A DNA stretch of 64,000 nucleotides from Cyathus striatus (Eukaryota > Basidiomycota > Agaricomycetes > Agaricales > Nidulariaceae): contig JAOVFP010000006.1 of the NCBI GenBank assembly GCA_025738555.1, positions 1,426,001 through 1,490,000 of the forward strand. The letters are read 5' to 3'. A program made the position numbers and the translations under genes. Shown here in pieces: positions 14,585 to 26,154 of this stretch (positions within the stretch are counted from its first letter, which is position 1; each line of letters starts with the position of its first letter). Below the pieces are notes generated by a model. It did no database searches. It worked only from the letters and a program-made list of their open reading frames with translations, and was not told the origin of the DNA.

Positions 14585-15703
14585 GTTAGTGTAAAAAGAA
14601 TGAATCTTCTAACCAGGCTGATATGTAGGTAGGCAGTTTACGGGAGTAAAGTAATAAGTGTTTAACATTTAGATACAGATGTGTTATATAATATGTACTA
14701 GCCACAGTCAATGTTAGGCTGAGACTCAGGCAGGCTACTCTTTCGGTACCTAATGACTAGTGTTACTGTGAGGTCCTTCCGAGTTTATTGGGGGAGCTTG
14801 CTCCCCCCTATTTGTTTGCGTTGGCGACGCAAAATGCGTAGTGGCTGTGCGTGCGCGGTGCATTAGTCAGCTCTGGCTCTGGCGGCATTATACCGAGACC
14901 TTGGAACATGTAACGTATGTTTGCGTATGTCACTTCACAACGCATGTTAAAGGGCAAGCTTGACGAATACTAGTGATTTGTTATTTAATTTTTACATGTA
15001 ATGATAAATTAACGTGTTAGATACTCACTCAGGAATTGCTGACTGGATTGGTAAAATTAAAGTAGAATTTTTTGTTGGGAGGCATACATATAGTCATCAA
15101 CCACCTAACGAGGTACCACCTTGTCACGTGACACTTTCTGGTTTATCTACACTCTCCCACTTCCAAATCAACACCAATTTCCTTCAAATTTTTTGTAAAT
15201 TACAGCTGTGCATGTAGTTAACATTTAGGAATATCATAATCTTGCACAGCACTGTAAACTAAATAACACTCACAAAACTTGATAAGTTTGTCAGAATTTG
15301 AGACTTTCAAAAATTAAATGACGTAGAACTATGTATAGACAAAACTATTTCACATAGAAGTAGTTGTTTAAAGCATCAATTTTCCAGTCAGACTCATTAC
15401 ACATGATATTTATGAGAATCAATATGCTGATACTCAGTAAAAGGGATCAGGGTGCAGTATGGATTCCATGCTATTAGAATGGATAATACACAACAACTGT
15501 TCTACTTCACACCAACCATTTTCTCACTGTTTTTTTTCACCTTTACAAATGCTAGCCAGAATAATTCTACATATTATTTAAGGTAGGAAAGGAGAAGATA
15601 TTTGTAAAAGAGTGAACATCATAAAGTTGCTGCTTATTAATATCTTGAAGGATGCCAAATGGGAAGGGTGCATGCACAATTGCCGGGGACTTTTGATGTG
15701 AGG
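14585..15703. other. gene/repeat boundary, no gene seen
   Basis: Base composition falls toward AT-rich from about 14950. Short frames near 15014-15217 show no family resemblance. The only structure noted is a pair of hairpins at 14790-14833. Confidence 0.5.
14790..14833. repeat. two adjacent perfect hairpins
   Basis: GGGGGAGC-TT-GCTCCCCC (14790-14807) is followed after 7 nt by TTTGCGT-TGGCG-ACGCAAA (14815-14833). Both stems are perfect (8 and 7 bp). They lie about 200 bp after the prp4 stop. GC-rich double hairpins of this kind occur as mobile bits in fungal organelle DNA; here the role is unknown. Confidence 0.6.
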
Positions 15704-15862
15704 TGAATCCAAAATAACACAGATCAAGACTCAGGAGGCAGAATGAATGCACTGGAGTTCATGAGATAAAGAGGTGTACATATAGTCAGTATGAATCTAC
15801 ATAAGGTAGGGTAACTATGCACCTGGAGTTCATGAGATAAAGAGGTGAACTCCAAGTGCCTA
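15704..15862 (-). repeat. terminal segment of element C, left copy (probable 3' LTR)
   Basis: Nearly the same sequence as 26155-26319, in the same orientation. Both contain two copies of GGAGTTCATGAGATAAAGAG and end near GGCACTTGG. Its place outside the pol end supports an LTR, but clean TG...CA ends and a TSD were not found. Confidence 0.55.
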
Positions 15863-16014
15863 TGAAATGCAAGAGCTATGTTACAATGTTTGTATGTGTG
15901 TACCAACAGCTTCTAACTACAGTAATTCTATGCAAAGTTTGTGCATAGTATCTAAGAATGAGCTGAAAACTATTGTGAGTACATTTACTTTCATCACTCC
16001 CACTCAGTGAGTTC

Positions 16015-16657
16015 TCAACTTGATGCTCCCACTCCTAAAGCTGTCCAAAATCATTCAAAGGCCTCCTGTGGAAGTGCCTTTGTAAAGATTGTTGGAAATT
16101 GGGAGCAGGTAGCAGCAAGCAGAGTCACACAGAGATAAATAGAGAGTTTACTCAGAGAGGGATGAGACAAGATGATGGTAGGAGAGAGAGAGATCCCATA
16201 TTATTTGGGGGTCTACCCAGGTATATATACTAGGAAGATTGAATATACAGTGAGTCATGATACAGTACAATAGAGTAGAAGTGTATTATACTATTGAATA
16301 TCATACTGTATTCTGATTATATCTAATTCATTCTGATAAATTATACAATTACAATTCGGTTCTAGCCAATGTGATTGGCTTGTTTGGCAATAGATTCAGC
16401 TGCTTTGTCAGCTGAATCTTAACAAAGATATCAGCCAGCATGTCTCTAGTAGATACATTACTGTAGGTCAATTTCCTTGTGCTCAATACGTTTGTGAATA
16501 AAGTGGTGCCAAATGTCAATATGTTTGGCATGTGAGTGAGCAACTGGATTGTGTGCCAAGGCAATACAACCTTGATTGTCTGCATGGATGATTGTGGCTG
16601 AGACCTGGGGAAAACCCAAATCAGAAAGAAGAGTCCTCAGTCAAATCACCTCTTTAG
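16015..16657 (-). pseudogene. C-terminal pol fragment of element C (RNase H)
   Basis: Translating leftward from 16657 gives LLSDLGFPQVS, HADNQGCIALAHNPVAHSHA and DIWHHF-like segments, then DMLADI. The frame resumes at 16084 as FTKALPQEAFE and ends at a stop at 16015-16017, with internal frameshifts and stops. This is the usual copia RNase H end (ADNQ...KHIDI...LADIFTKALP). It is split by LTR-G. Confidence 0.75.
16090..16424 (+). mobile_element. solo LTR-G (335 bp)
   Basis: Begins TGTTGGAAATTGGG and ends CTTAACA. It is flanked by the 5-bp TSD AAGAT (16085-16089 and 16425-16429). The insertion splits the LADI/FTKALP codons of element C. Only one copy is in the window. Confidence 0.8.
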
Positions 16658-16659
16658 TA

Positions 16660-18775
16660 CATCAGCAAGTACTGATTATGTTACACAGTGCTATAGTAGT
16701 ACTACAGAGCATTGCATAGCACCATAACACTATAACAAAGGTGTTCATTTATGTAGCACTATGTAGTCACCCCTACATACTATCAAGCACTATAGAGACG
16801 TGATAACATGCTATGGAGTGCTATATAGTGCTATGGAGGCTTGGCAATATACTATGGAGTGCTTTAGAACATCCAGGATTACAGCAGGTCCTGTAGGATT
16901 TCCTTGGGATTCCAATACTTCAGCCAATAGCATCACTCCTTTGGTCACATAAATGAAAAAACTATTATATTAAATAGTTATAATACATGTTAGTACAGTA
17001 CAGTAACATTACATCAGACAAATCCAATATTGGAATACATCATGAAGAGACACATGCCCTCTCCACCCTCCATGCCATCTCTCTGTCCCCATCCTCCATT
17101 CTGTCTTCTTTTCCTTGACGTCTCCCTCTCTACAGTGTCCCTCTCTCCACACCATCTGTTGTTGCGCCATTGGGATGTTGAGTTGGGTGTGGAAGGCAAC
17201 ATGCATGGTAAAAAGCGGGGTGGCAATAGTGAGAAATGGAGAAGTGGTGGTGCGAGATGGTGGAAGTGGGAGGCGACAGGGCTGGGGATATCAGGACATT
17301 GAACAAGGAAGGCTGAAGAGGGACATCGAGACACCGACGAAGCGAGAGAGGGTGACGTAGGCAGTCATTGGACCATTTGGACATCGAAGGAGGTGGGCGT
17401 ATGGCAGCATTGGCCACTGAGACATCAATGAGTCGAGGAGGGATCAGTGTGGAGAGGAAATGGCGTGAGGTGCCAACAACAACAAGAGGGGAGGGGGAGG
17501 GGAGGGATGTCATGGAGGGAGATGGCGTGATGTGTCAACGACGACAAGAGAGGGGGATGGCATGGGGAGGAGATGGTGTGACATGTTGGAGGTGGAGACC
17601 ATGGGCTGTTGGCATGGAAAGGGAGATGGTGCGAAGAACTTGGTGCGCTGACTTTGTTGAGGAGGGCTAGGGGAAGAAGCAAACATTAGCACTAGAAAAG
17701 AAGTGGGGAACAGGACTTACCAGCCTTAATTAGAAAAGGAGGGAAAAGGGGGAGGGAGGTGATACACATGTAAAAAGAAAACAATGTACCTAATTTTAAA
17801 ATTCTTCAAGTCGCGATTTCGAGACTCCAGTACCGAACACATTGAGTAAAGGAAACAGCAGGGAGGGGCTGAGTTCCCGCGCCGCCTCCCATAATTAAAC
17901 TAAGGATGAAATAAGACTATTATAAACACATACTCCGCGTTAGTATGGGCTCAAAACCCTTTAAAACAAATAAAACATAAAACTTTACCTTCTAAAAACA
18001 CGATGTTACGTTCTATACATGAGTACCAAAAGCCCAGAACGGATAATATGGCTAGTGACAAAATCAGCACATGAAACAAAGTGTAGAGCTTGACAGAACA
18101 CAGACTTACCAAATCCCTGAGACCTAGACTCTGATCCGACGACACGAGACCTGGTGAGCTTGAGTGATGACAACGATGACAAGACCATGCAGCAGAGAGA
18201 GAGGGAGCGCGAGAGGAGGGGAAAGAAAGCAAGAGTAGAAAGAAAACGACTACCTTGACAGTCAAGAGTAAGTGCGGAAGCGGTGAACCGACCCGAGAGG
18301 TACAACGTAAATGAAATTGATGCAAGCAGCTGACACTGCCGCATCAGTGGATTACCTGATTAGGAAGGTATCCGATGGGACGCCCAAACGGGTGCCCATT
18401 GCAGAAAGGGGGCACGCTGGGCTATGCGCACAATTGGCTGACCAACATTTGAGCAATAGTACTGTACTATGTAGGTATGTAATGTTATATACGAGTTATA
18501 TAGTACTTTTATAATATACATAGCAAATAGAAAAGTTATAAAATACTACATTAGCTTCTGTATACACTATAGATTACTATGTATTTATGTAACAATGCTA
18601 TATAATGTTAGCTAACTCCGGCCTATACTACAGAGTAATATAGAGTACTACATATAAAAGTAGTAATATTCCTAATGCTACAACATGCTGTCGGCTCGTA
18701 GATATATTGTAGGATACTATAAGATTAGACTGTAAACTATGACATACTATGCACAAAAATCAGTGCTTGCTGATG
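16660..18775. mobile_element. element H: non-autonomous TIR transposon, 2.1 kb, TA target duplication
   Basis: Ends are CATCAGCAAGTACTGATT and the inverse of CATCAGCAAGCACTGATT (17 of 18 identical), flanked by TA on both sides (16658-16659, 18776-18777). Removing it with one TA rejoins the element-C codons TAT-KEVI. The subterminal 300 bp at each side are rich in CTATAG/TACTA motifs; the interior (17030-18400) is higher in GC and purine-rich, with degenerate repeats of an ATGGCGTGA-type motif at 17457-17640. No transposase frame is seen, so it probably depends on a Tc1/mariner-like source. Confidence 0.75.
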
Positions 18776-18777
18776 TA

Positions 18778-19432
18778 GCAGTAGCAGATGCCATATACTC
18801 AGCCTCAACAGTAGACAGCACAACAGTAGGCTGCTTCTTTGATGACCAAAAGACTGAACTGCCTGCAACATCAAAGATGAAACTACTAATGGAATGATGT
18901 GAGTCAGGATCCTGTGCCCAATTGGAATCTGTCCAACTGACAAGGTCCAATTGACCATCACCATGACGTCCAAGCATCAAGACCATGTCTGCAGTTCCCT
19001 TGAGGTACTGCAGAATATGTTTGGCAGCTTTGAGGTGGGGTTTACCTGGATTACCTCCAAACTGCACAACAAGACCAACTGCGAATTGGATATCTGGTCA
19101 AGTCTGAGTAGAATAAAGTAATGCACCAATGAGGGACAAATACATGATACCATTCACATAAATTTGATAATCTTCACATTCTTTATCTGTTTGAGGGGAC
19201 TGTGCAATGGAGAGGTTGTGTTTAACAGGAAGGGGAGTAGTGACAGGATTACAGTCTTCCATGCCAAAGCGAGAGAGAAGCTGGTGGATGTAGGCAGTTT
19301 GATTCATAGAGATAGTACATGTCTTTCAATCCCAGGTGACTTGAATACCAAGGATATAGTTGAGCTCACCCATATCAGTGATATCAAAAACTTTGGCAAT
19401 ATTGTCCTTGAACTTGCGAATGTGAACAATAG
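18778..19432 (-). pseudogene. element C pol fragment: end of RT and start of RNase H
   Basis: Reads (minus strand) ITDMGELNYILGIQV, MNQTAYIHQLLSRFGM, HLKAAKHILQYLKGTADM, DSNWAQDPDSHHS and STVEAEYMASATAT, typical of the copia RT/RNase H junction. It has a stop before PDIQFA. It is cut on the right by A1 (TSD AATAG) and on the left by element H. Confidence 0.85.
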
Positions 19433-19455
19433 TGTTAGAAGTGATCTGACACTTC
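19433..19455 (+). repeat. remnant of A1 5' LTR (23 bp)
   Basis: Matches the first 23 bases of LTR-A (TGTTAGAAGTGATCTGACAC...) and abuts pol sequence directly. Confidence 0.85.
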
Positions 19456-22400
19456 GCCATCTTCCACTGGTTCTCCACAGCCTTCTCCCTCTTCCACTGC
19501 TTCCATAGCACAATCCTCCACTTCAGAAGTTACTACTGCCTCTGCTGATGTCAAATTTGATTCAGAATTCAATGGAGATGCTACTGAATTTGCTGGAAAT
19601 GCAAGTACTCGTTCTCTGGATCCCTCAGATCCTTCCTACCCACTCCAACTTGATGCAGACTTTGATTGGAACACAGATACAGGGGCATCTTGTCATATGA
19701 CACCCCATCATCATTGGGTTTGCAATTATGCACCCAAGAAGGTTCCAATCAAGTTAGCTGATGGGAAAATTATTTATTCCCAAGGAGTGGGCACTGTGGT
19801 CTTTCACCCAGTGATTAGAGGAAAGGTATCTAGATCCATAGAATTCACCAGAGTTCTGCATGTACCCCAGCTCAGAAACAATTTACTCTCCTGTCTCTAC
19901 TTAACTCGTTGCAAGGGCATCATTATGACTGCTGGATCACAGTATGTTGATTTCAGCAAGAATGGAAGTCTTATATTCTCTGCTTCCATCACTCCCAACA
20001 ACAATGCATACTTGGATGGAGAGACAGAAGCCCTTTCTGCTGTTTCTGAAGTAGCCAACATTTCTTCAACTTGCCCCATGGATTTACAGCTATGGCATCG
20101 TCATCTTGCACACCATAATTATGCAGACATTCAGAAACTTATATCTGAAGACATGGCTACAGGGATTGTCATCAAGTCCAAGGAGAAGCCTGACCCTATC
20201 TGTGAACCTTGCTTAGCTGGCAAGATGCATTCTAATCCATTCCCTTCATCTGAATCTCGCACTTCTGCCCCCTTAGAGCTCATTCATTCTGACCTCCATG
20301 GCCCTTTGCCCACTCAGACTCCATCTGGCTATAGATACTGGATCACATTCATTGATGATTACACCAGATATTGTTGTGTTGCCTTCTTGAAAAAGAAGAG
20401 TGGTGCATTTGATGCTTTCAGGAGTTACAAGTCATTGGTTGAGAATCAACTTGGGAGAAAGATTAAAGCTTTACAGGATGACAAGGGAGGTGAATACATG
20501 TCTAATGCATTCATCAAGTTCACAGATAGATGTGGAATTGTAAGAAGACATACTGCTCCTGCTAGACCTCAGCAAAATGGAGTTGCAGAGCGTGCAAATC
20601 GCACTATGGCTGATGATGTTACAGCTATGCTCAATGAGTCTCATCTCCCTCCATCATTTTGGGGTGAATGCCTATCTTCTATGGTTTATGTGTGGAATCG
20701 TCTTCCCACTTCTTCTCTGCCTGACAAGACACCCTATGAGGCATGGCATGGCCAGAAACCTAACCTTAGCAATCTGCAAGTCTGGGGCTGTACTGCTTAT
20801 GTCTTTGTGCACAAAGAGCAGAGAAAGTCCCTTCAGCCACATATGCAGAAATGTGTCTTCATTGGTTACCCAGCTGGGTACAAGGCTTGGAAATTCTACA
20901 ATCCAACCACCAAGAAGACTGTTATCTCAGAAAGAGCTGAATTTGATGAAAGGCTCTTTCCTGGTCTATTCAAGCCAACATCTCCAATTCCACCTCACAT
21001 TATTTCTTCTCCAGAGCCTGCTGTCTATGAATCTACAGACTCATCCATTCCCTTTCCTGATGTTTCCATATCACCTCCAAATTGTTCTAGCTCTCCAACT
21101 AGTCCACCTACAACTCAAATATCATCTCCTACTGCCACACCAACCTCAACTCCCACCCCTTCACCACCACCTCCTGCTCCTCCTGCTCTACCTGCTACTC
21201 CTCCACTAGCTCAGAGACGTCCCAGAAGGGAAGTTAGACCTCCTGGTGAGTGGTGGAAAGTAATGGGAAAAGGAAGAGTACCTTCTTCACCTGCTCCTCT
21301 ACCTGATGACTCAGATGAGGATATTCAGGAGCCTAATCCATTTGAGGATAATAGCAGTGAAGATGATCTGGGGGGGTATCTGGAGGTTCAATTTGCTGGA
21401 GCTGCATCAACAGGAGTTGATCCCAAGAACTACAAGCTTGCCATGAAAGCCCCTGATGCACAACAATGGCAGGAAGCTTGCAATGATGAGATCATGTCAT
21501 TGATGCGAAATGGAACTTGGGATATTGTGGAGTTGCCTCCAGGAAAGAAGGCTATAGGCTCTAGATGGGTATTCAAGATCAAGCCAACTCCTACTGGGGC
21601 TGTTGAGCAATACAAGTCTAGAGTTGTTGCAAAGGGGTACTCACAATGTCCTGGTGTTAGATATTCAGGGTTGCACAGCTTCTTTGACAGCTGTCACTTG
21701 TCACCTGTCATACTTGACAGTTCTGTGATTGACAGATCCTTGATTGACAGTTCTGTGATTGACAGATATGTGATTGACAGCTGTCAGTTACCTTAGTTAC
21801 ATGGACCTTGGTTGGGACTTTGGTAGACAGCCTCAGTATATATAAACACTCTGTAACTTGGTAGTAGACAACAAGTTTCCTCCCCATCTTGTGTCTGTGT
21901 CAGTGTTTGTGTCTGAGTTATTTGCTCCCTTATCACCTTCCTTGCTCTTTATTATTCTCTATTCTCTCTTCATCTACCCCCTCTATTCTTGTTACTTCTG
22001 ACACCTGGATATGATTACAGAGATATTTGCACCAACATTTCGTCCTGCCTCTCTCAGGCTTGTAGCTGCTCTGTCTGCTATCAAAGACATGACTATGCGA
22101 TCTGTTGACATCTCATCTGCCTTTACATATGGTGACTTGGAGGAGGAGATATACATGCTCCAACCAGAAGGATTCCATCAAGGTGGTCCCAATCATGTAT
22201 GCAGACTTAAGAAATCACTTTATGGACTTAAGCAAGCTGCTAGACAATGGAGAAAGAAGCTTCAGGATGTTCTAACTACTATGGGCTTCACCAGAACTCA
22301 TTCAGACCACTCTGTCTATATTTACTCAAAGGGTGATACTAAGATCATCATGCCTGTTTACATTGATGACATTACCATTGCATCAACTTCTCCTTCTGCT

Positions 22401-23328
22401 GCTGATGATACAGTCAAGCAGCTTTCTGCCCACTTCAAACTTCGAGATTTGGGCCCCACTTCTTTCCTTCTGGGTGTTAAGATAGACAGGGATCGTCCCA
22501 ATCGCTCTATTACTCTCTCACAGCGCCAGTATGTGCTGGATATGCTTGAGAGATATGGCATGAGTGATTGCAAGCCTTGTGGAACTCCTATGAATCATGG
22601 TCTCATTCTGACCAAGTCTATGGGTCCTCAGACAGCTGAGGAACGTTCTGAGATGGCCTCCATCCCTTATCTGAGTGCTGTAGGATCTCTACAATATCTT
22701 GCTATCACTACAAGACCAGACATTGCTTTTGCTGTTGGGTACTTAGGTTGATTCAACTCCAACCCTGGCATGCAACACTGGTTAGCTGTCAAACATCTCT
22801 TCAGATACTTGAAGGGAACTCTTGACTACAAGTTGACCTACAGTGCTGCCAAAGGAGATGAACTCTTCCTCACATATTGTGATGCTTCCCATGGTGATTG
22901 CAAAGACACAGGTCATTCTACTGGTGGTTATGTAACTCTGATTGGTGGAGGTGCCATTGGCTGGTCTAGCAAGTTACAGACTATAGTAACTTTATCCACA
23001 ACTGAAGCAGAGTATATTGCTGCTGTTGAAGCTGGCAAAGAGATACTTTGGATGCAGAATATCATGAAGGAATTTGGCTTCCCCATTTCCACTTCTAGTC
23101 CTCTTCACATTGACAGCCAGTCTGCCATCTCTGTCACCAAGAATCCAGAACACCATGGGCATGAAGCAACTCGATCTTTGTTATTTCTGGCTTAGAGAAA
23201 CTGTTGAAAAAGGCTCTATCAGCTTGCATCATGTTCCAACTGAAAAGCAAATAGTCGACATTCTCACCAAGCCACTTACCATTCCAAAGGTTGAATTCTG
23301 TAGAGAGAACATGGGACTTTTACCTTAG
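19456..23328 (+). pseudogene. A1 copia pol (protease, integrase, RT, RNase H), broken
   Basis: Order is copia-type. Protease DTGASCHM; integrase zinc finger HRHLAHH...CEPCLAGK; catalytic core HSDLHGPLP, DDKGGEYMSN and GVAERANRTM; a Ser/Pro-rich linker; RT starting WQEACNDEIMSL with YIDDITIAST as the active-site motif; RNase H with TYCDASHGDCKDTG and STTEAEYIAA; end TKPLTIPKVEFCREN. Lesions: solo LTR-B1 at 21655-22003 (its CCTGG duplication removed, the frame rejoins at SQCPG-YDYREIF), a TGA stop at 22749 where related copies have Arg, and a 2-base deletion near 23158 relative to the copy at 63753-64000. No gag remains. Confidence 0.92.
21655..22003 (+). mobile_element. solo LTR-B1
   Basis: TGTTAGATATTCAGGG...TTCTGACA with TSD CCTGG (21650-21654, 22004-22008). 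Contains a TATATATAAAC box near 21836, several TGATTGACAG minisatellite units and a TGTGTCTG-rich tail. Confidence 0.92.
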
Positions 23329-23415
23329 ATTCATTCATTTACTTTCTTTCACATTCTTTCACTTTTACTTCCTTTACTTAACTACATACTTAGAGACTGT
23401 TCAGATCATGGGGGG

Positions 23416-23758
23416 TGTTAGAAGTGATCTGACACTTCTCTGCTGACTAATGAACCTTAGATAGACTTAGGTAAACTTAGGTACTGGACCTGGGTTGGGA
23501 CCTTGGTTGGACCCTTAGACCTTGGTTGGACCCTTGGACCCTTGGACCCTTAGACCCTCGGACTTTGGTAGATAAGCTAGTAGTATATAATCCTGAGGTC
23601 CTACAGTGGCAATCCCCACTTGCTCACTGTACATTGGACTTCAGGTAAGCTGTACACATACTACTTCAATCTAATACTTGCTCACTGTACATTGGACTTC
23701 AGACCCTATTGTGTCTCTCTCAGTCCTGCAGGTCACTGCACTGGTTGTACATCTCACA
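23416..23758 (+). repeat. A1 3' LTR (LTR-A reference copy, 343 bp)
   Basis: Runs TGTTAGAAGTGATC to CATCTCACA. Internal features are a GGACCCTTAGACC-type minisatellite, a TAGTATATAATCC TATA-like box and two copies of a CTCACTGTACATTGGACTTC segment. Confidence 0.92.
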
Positions 23759-23763
23759 AATAG

Positions 23764-24690
23764 AGCATCCAGCAATTCTCATGTCATTGACATACACCAG
23801 AACCAAGAGAATGACAACACTCTTCTCCTTGAGAATATAAAGGCAGTTATCAGCTATGCACTTTTCGAATCCAAGCCCCTTCATCACCTCATCCAGCTTC
23901 ATCTTCCACTGCTGCCCTGCCTGTTTCAAACTATACAATGCCTTCTGCAATCTCCAGTACAGCCCTTCAATGCTCTTCTCCTTCACTCTGTCAGGGACCT
24001 CCATGTAGATCTCCTCATCCAATGAACCTCATAAATATGCTGCTACTACATCAATTTGGTGCAGCTCAAAGTCTTGGTAAGCGACAAGTGCAAGGAAAAC
24101 ATGTAATGTGGTAAACTTGGCCACAGATTGAGAATGTCTCTGAAAAATCCTCTCTGGGCACCTGTGAGTAGCCCTTTGCAACAATACAAGCCTTATACTT
24201 GATGAGGTCGCCAAAGCCATCCTTTTTTCAGTGAAAAACAAAGCAACTCCCAACTGCCTTATAACCTTTTGGTAGGTGAGAGACCCACTCAAAAGTTCCT
24301 GTCTTCTCCAGCTGCTCATACTCAGTTGCTATTGCTTTCTCCCACTGCTGTGAGTAGGGGGACCATAAAGCTTCATGATATGAATGAGGCTCATTATTGA
24401 AGACAATATAGGCACAATGAAGGTTGCTGGCAAATTCATTGGCTGCAACTTCAATCTCATTCTCTGTTGCTGCAGAAGCATCCTCAAAACATGAGGGTGG
24501 ATTACAACTGCATTGCAGGTGATCTCAAGGGGGAAAAGCTGCCCAGTGTGATTCCTTCTGAGGAACAGGAATAGGATCTGGTGGACTTGAATTAGTTTTA
24601 GTTGCAACCAGATCAGAATCAGGAGTTGACTCCACAATAGCCTCTGGCACAGGCACAGGTGCTGGACTCAAGCTGGAAGCAGGGGTTGGG
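23764..24690 (-). pseudogene. element C pol fragment: integrase-RT linker and RT fingers/palm
   Basis: Minus strand: a Pro/Ser-rich linker, EALWSPYSQQWEKAIATEYE, KKDG...IKYKACIVAKGYSQVPG, FELHQIDVVAAYL, DEEIYMEVPD and LYSLKQAGQQWKMKLDEV, ending with YVNDMRIAGCS, the active-site region (YVND for YVDD). Several frameshifts are present. The frame continues at 19432 after A1 is removed. Confidence 0.85.
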
Positions 24691-25044
24691 TGTCAGAAGT
24701 AACAAGAATAGAGGGGGTGGATGGAGAGAGAATAGAGAATAATAGGAGCAAGGAAGGTGATAAGAGAGCAAATAACTCAGACACAAACACTAACACAGAC
24801 ACAAGATGGGGAGGAAACTTGTTTTCTACTACCAAGTTACAGAGTGTTTATATACTAAGGCTGTCTACCAAAGTCCCAACCAAGGTCCATGTAACTAAGG
24901 TAACAGACAGCTGTCAATCTGTCAATCACATATCTGTCAATCACAGAACTGTCAATCAAGGATCTGTCAATCACAGAACTGTCAAGTATGACAGGTGACA
25001 AGTGACAGCTGTCAAAGAAGCTGTGCAACCCAGAATATCTAACA
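24691..25044 (-). mobile_element. solo LTR-B2 at a deletion junction
   Basis: Complete LTR-B in minus orientation (TGTCAGAAG...TATCTAACA on the plus strand). The flanks differ (TTGGG left, GATAT right): one side is the element-C linker before RT, the other is gag. Protease and integrase are missing between them. Confidence 0.88.
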
Positions 25045-25433
25045 GATATGTTGCTGGTTGGTGACATACAATGTTTTCCATGCCTCCCACATCTCCTGTG
25101 CAGTCCCTGCCTTTGCCACATGAGGCCACTGATTGGGCTCAGCTGCACTCTTCATAAGACCCTGAGCTGCATTGTTATTCCATGACCATTCCAAATAATC
25201 CTTCTTTGCAACCTTCCAGCTTGCAATATCCTCTGAAGATGGCACTGGGGGCAATGGCTTCGATTCAGCAGTATCCTGGCCTGATTCAGGTGGTGATATC
25301 AAAGTGACAGCTGTGGGAGTAGAAGCCTGAGCCACTGGAGGTGGCTTTCCAGGGTTTGCTTCATCTCCCATGACTACAAGCCAAAGATAGCATGACTGAA
25401 GGGCAGCCTTCATATGCTGTGCCCAGACTGTGT

Positions 25434-26068
25434 TGTTAGATATTCTGGGTTGCACAGCTTCTTTGACAGCTGTCACTTGTCACCTGTCATACTTGACAGT
25501 TCTGTGATTGACAGATTGACAGCTGTCAGTTACCTTAGTTACATGGACCTGTTAGATATTCAGGGTTGCACAGCTTCTTTGATAGCTGTCACTTGTCACC
25601 TGTCATACTTGACAGATCTGTGATTGACAGATATGTGATTGACAGATATGTGATTGACAGATTGACAGCTGTCAGTTACCTTAGTTACATGGCTGTGCTT
25701 TCTTGTATATATAAACCCCTTGTACTTTGGTAGTTGATAACAAGTTTCCTCCCCATCTTGTGTCTGTGTCTGTGTTTGTGTCTGAGTCTTTGCTCCACAT
25801 CACCCTCTTTGCTTCTTTATCACACTCTATTCTCTCAATCACCCTCCTTTATTCTTGTTACTTCTGACAGGACCTTGGTTGGGACTTTGGTAGACAGCCT
25901 CAGTATATATACACTCTGTAGCTTGGTAGTAGTTAACAAGTTTCCTCCCCATCTTGTGTCTGTGTTAGTGTTTGTGTCTGAGTTATTCACTCTCTTATCA
26001 CCTTCCTTGCTCTCTGTTATTCTCTATTCTCTCTCCATCCACCCCCTCTATTCTTGTTACTTCTGACA
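25434..26068 (+). mobile_element. solo LTR-B3 (outer), with another LTR-B inside
   Basis: TSD TGTGT (25429-25433, 26069-26073). It is interrupted at ATGGACC by a second LTR-B (25550-25869). Confidence 0.92.
25550..25869 (+). mobile_element. solo LTR-B nested inside LTR-B3
   Basis: TSD GGACC (25545-25549, 25870-25874). It differs from the outer copy by CTGTGCTTTCTTGTATATAT in place of the usual GACCTTGG segment. Confidence 0.92.
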
Positions 26069-26154
26069 TGTGTAGTTCTCACCATTGAGCTTGGGGAATT
26101 TGAAGGCATCTGAAGACATGTTGGAAGATCTGCCACTGGGGCCCATAACTTGAT

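Larger units (their letters stand above)
19433..23758 (+). mobile_element. element A1: Ty1/copia retrotransposon with truncated 5' end
   Basis: Flanked by TSD AATAG (19428-19432 and 23759-23763), showing one insertion event into the RT of element C. The 3' LTR (23416-23758) is complete and preceded by the polypurine tract GGGGGG. At the 5' side only 23 bp of LTR remain (19433-19455) before sequence just upstream of protease, so the rest of the 5' LTR, the primer site and gag have been lost by internal deletion. Solo LTR-B1 lies inside pol. Confidence 0.92.
25045..26131 (-). pseudogene. element C gag, N-terminal part, split by LTR-B3
   Basis: Gag starts at the ATG ending at 26131 with MSSDAFKFPKLNGENY. 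After LTR-B3 and one TGTGT copy are removed it continues TVWAQHMKAALQSCYLWL, a proline-rich stretch, then KKDYLEWSWNNNAAQGLM and AQEMWEAWKTLYVTNQQ. This is the copia gag (UBN2-type) start. The zinc knuckle and all later parts were lost at LTR-B2. Confidence 0.82.

Noticed and set aside
17951..18344. Hydrophobic minus-strand frames that look membrane-like
   Set aside because: Two overlapping frames inside element H with no family likeness; composition-driven.
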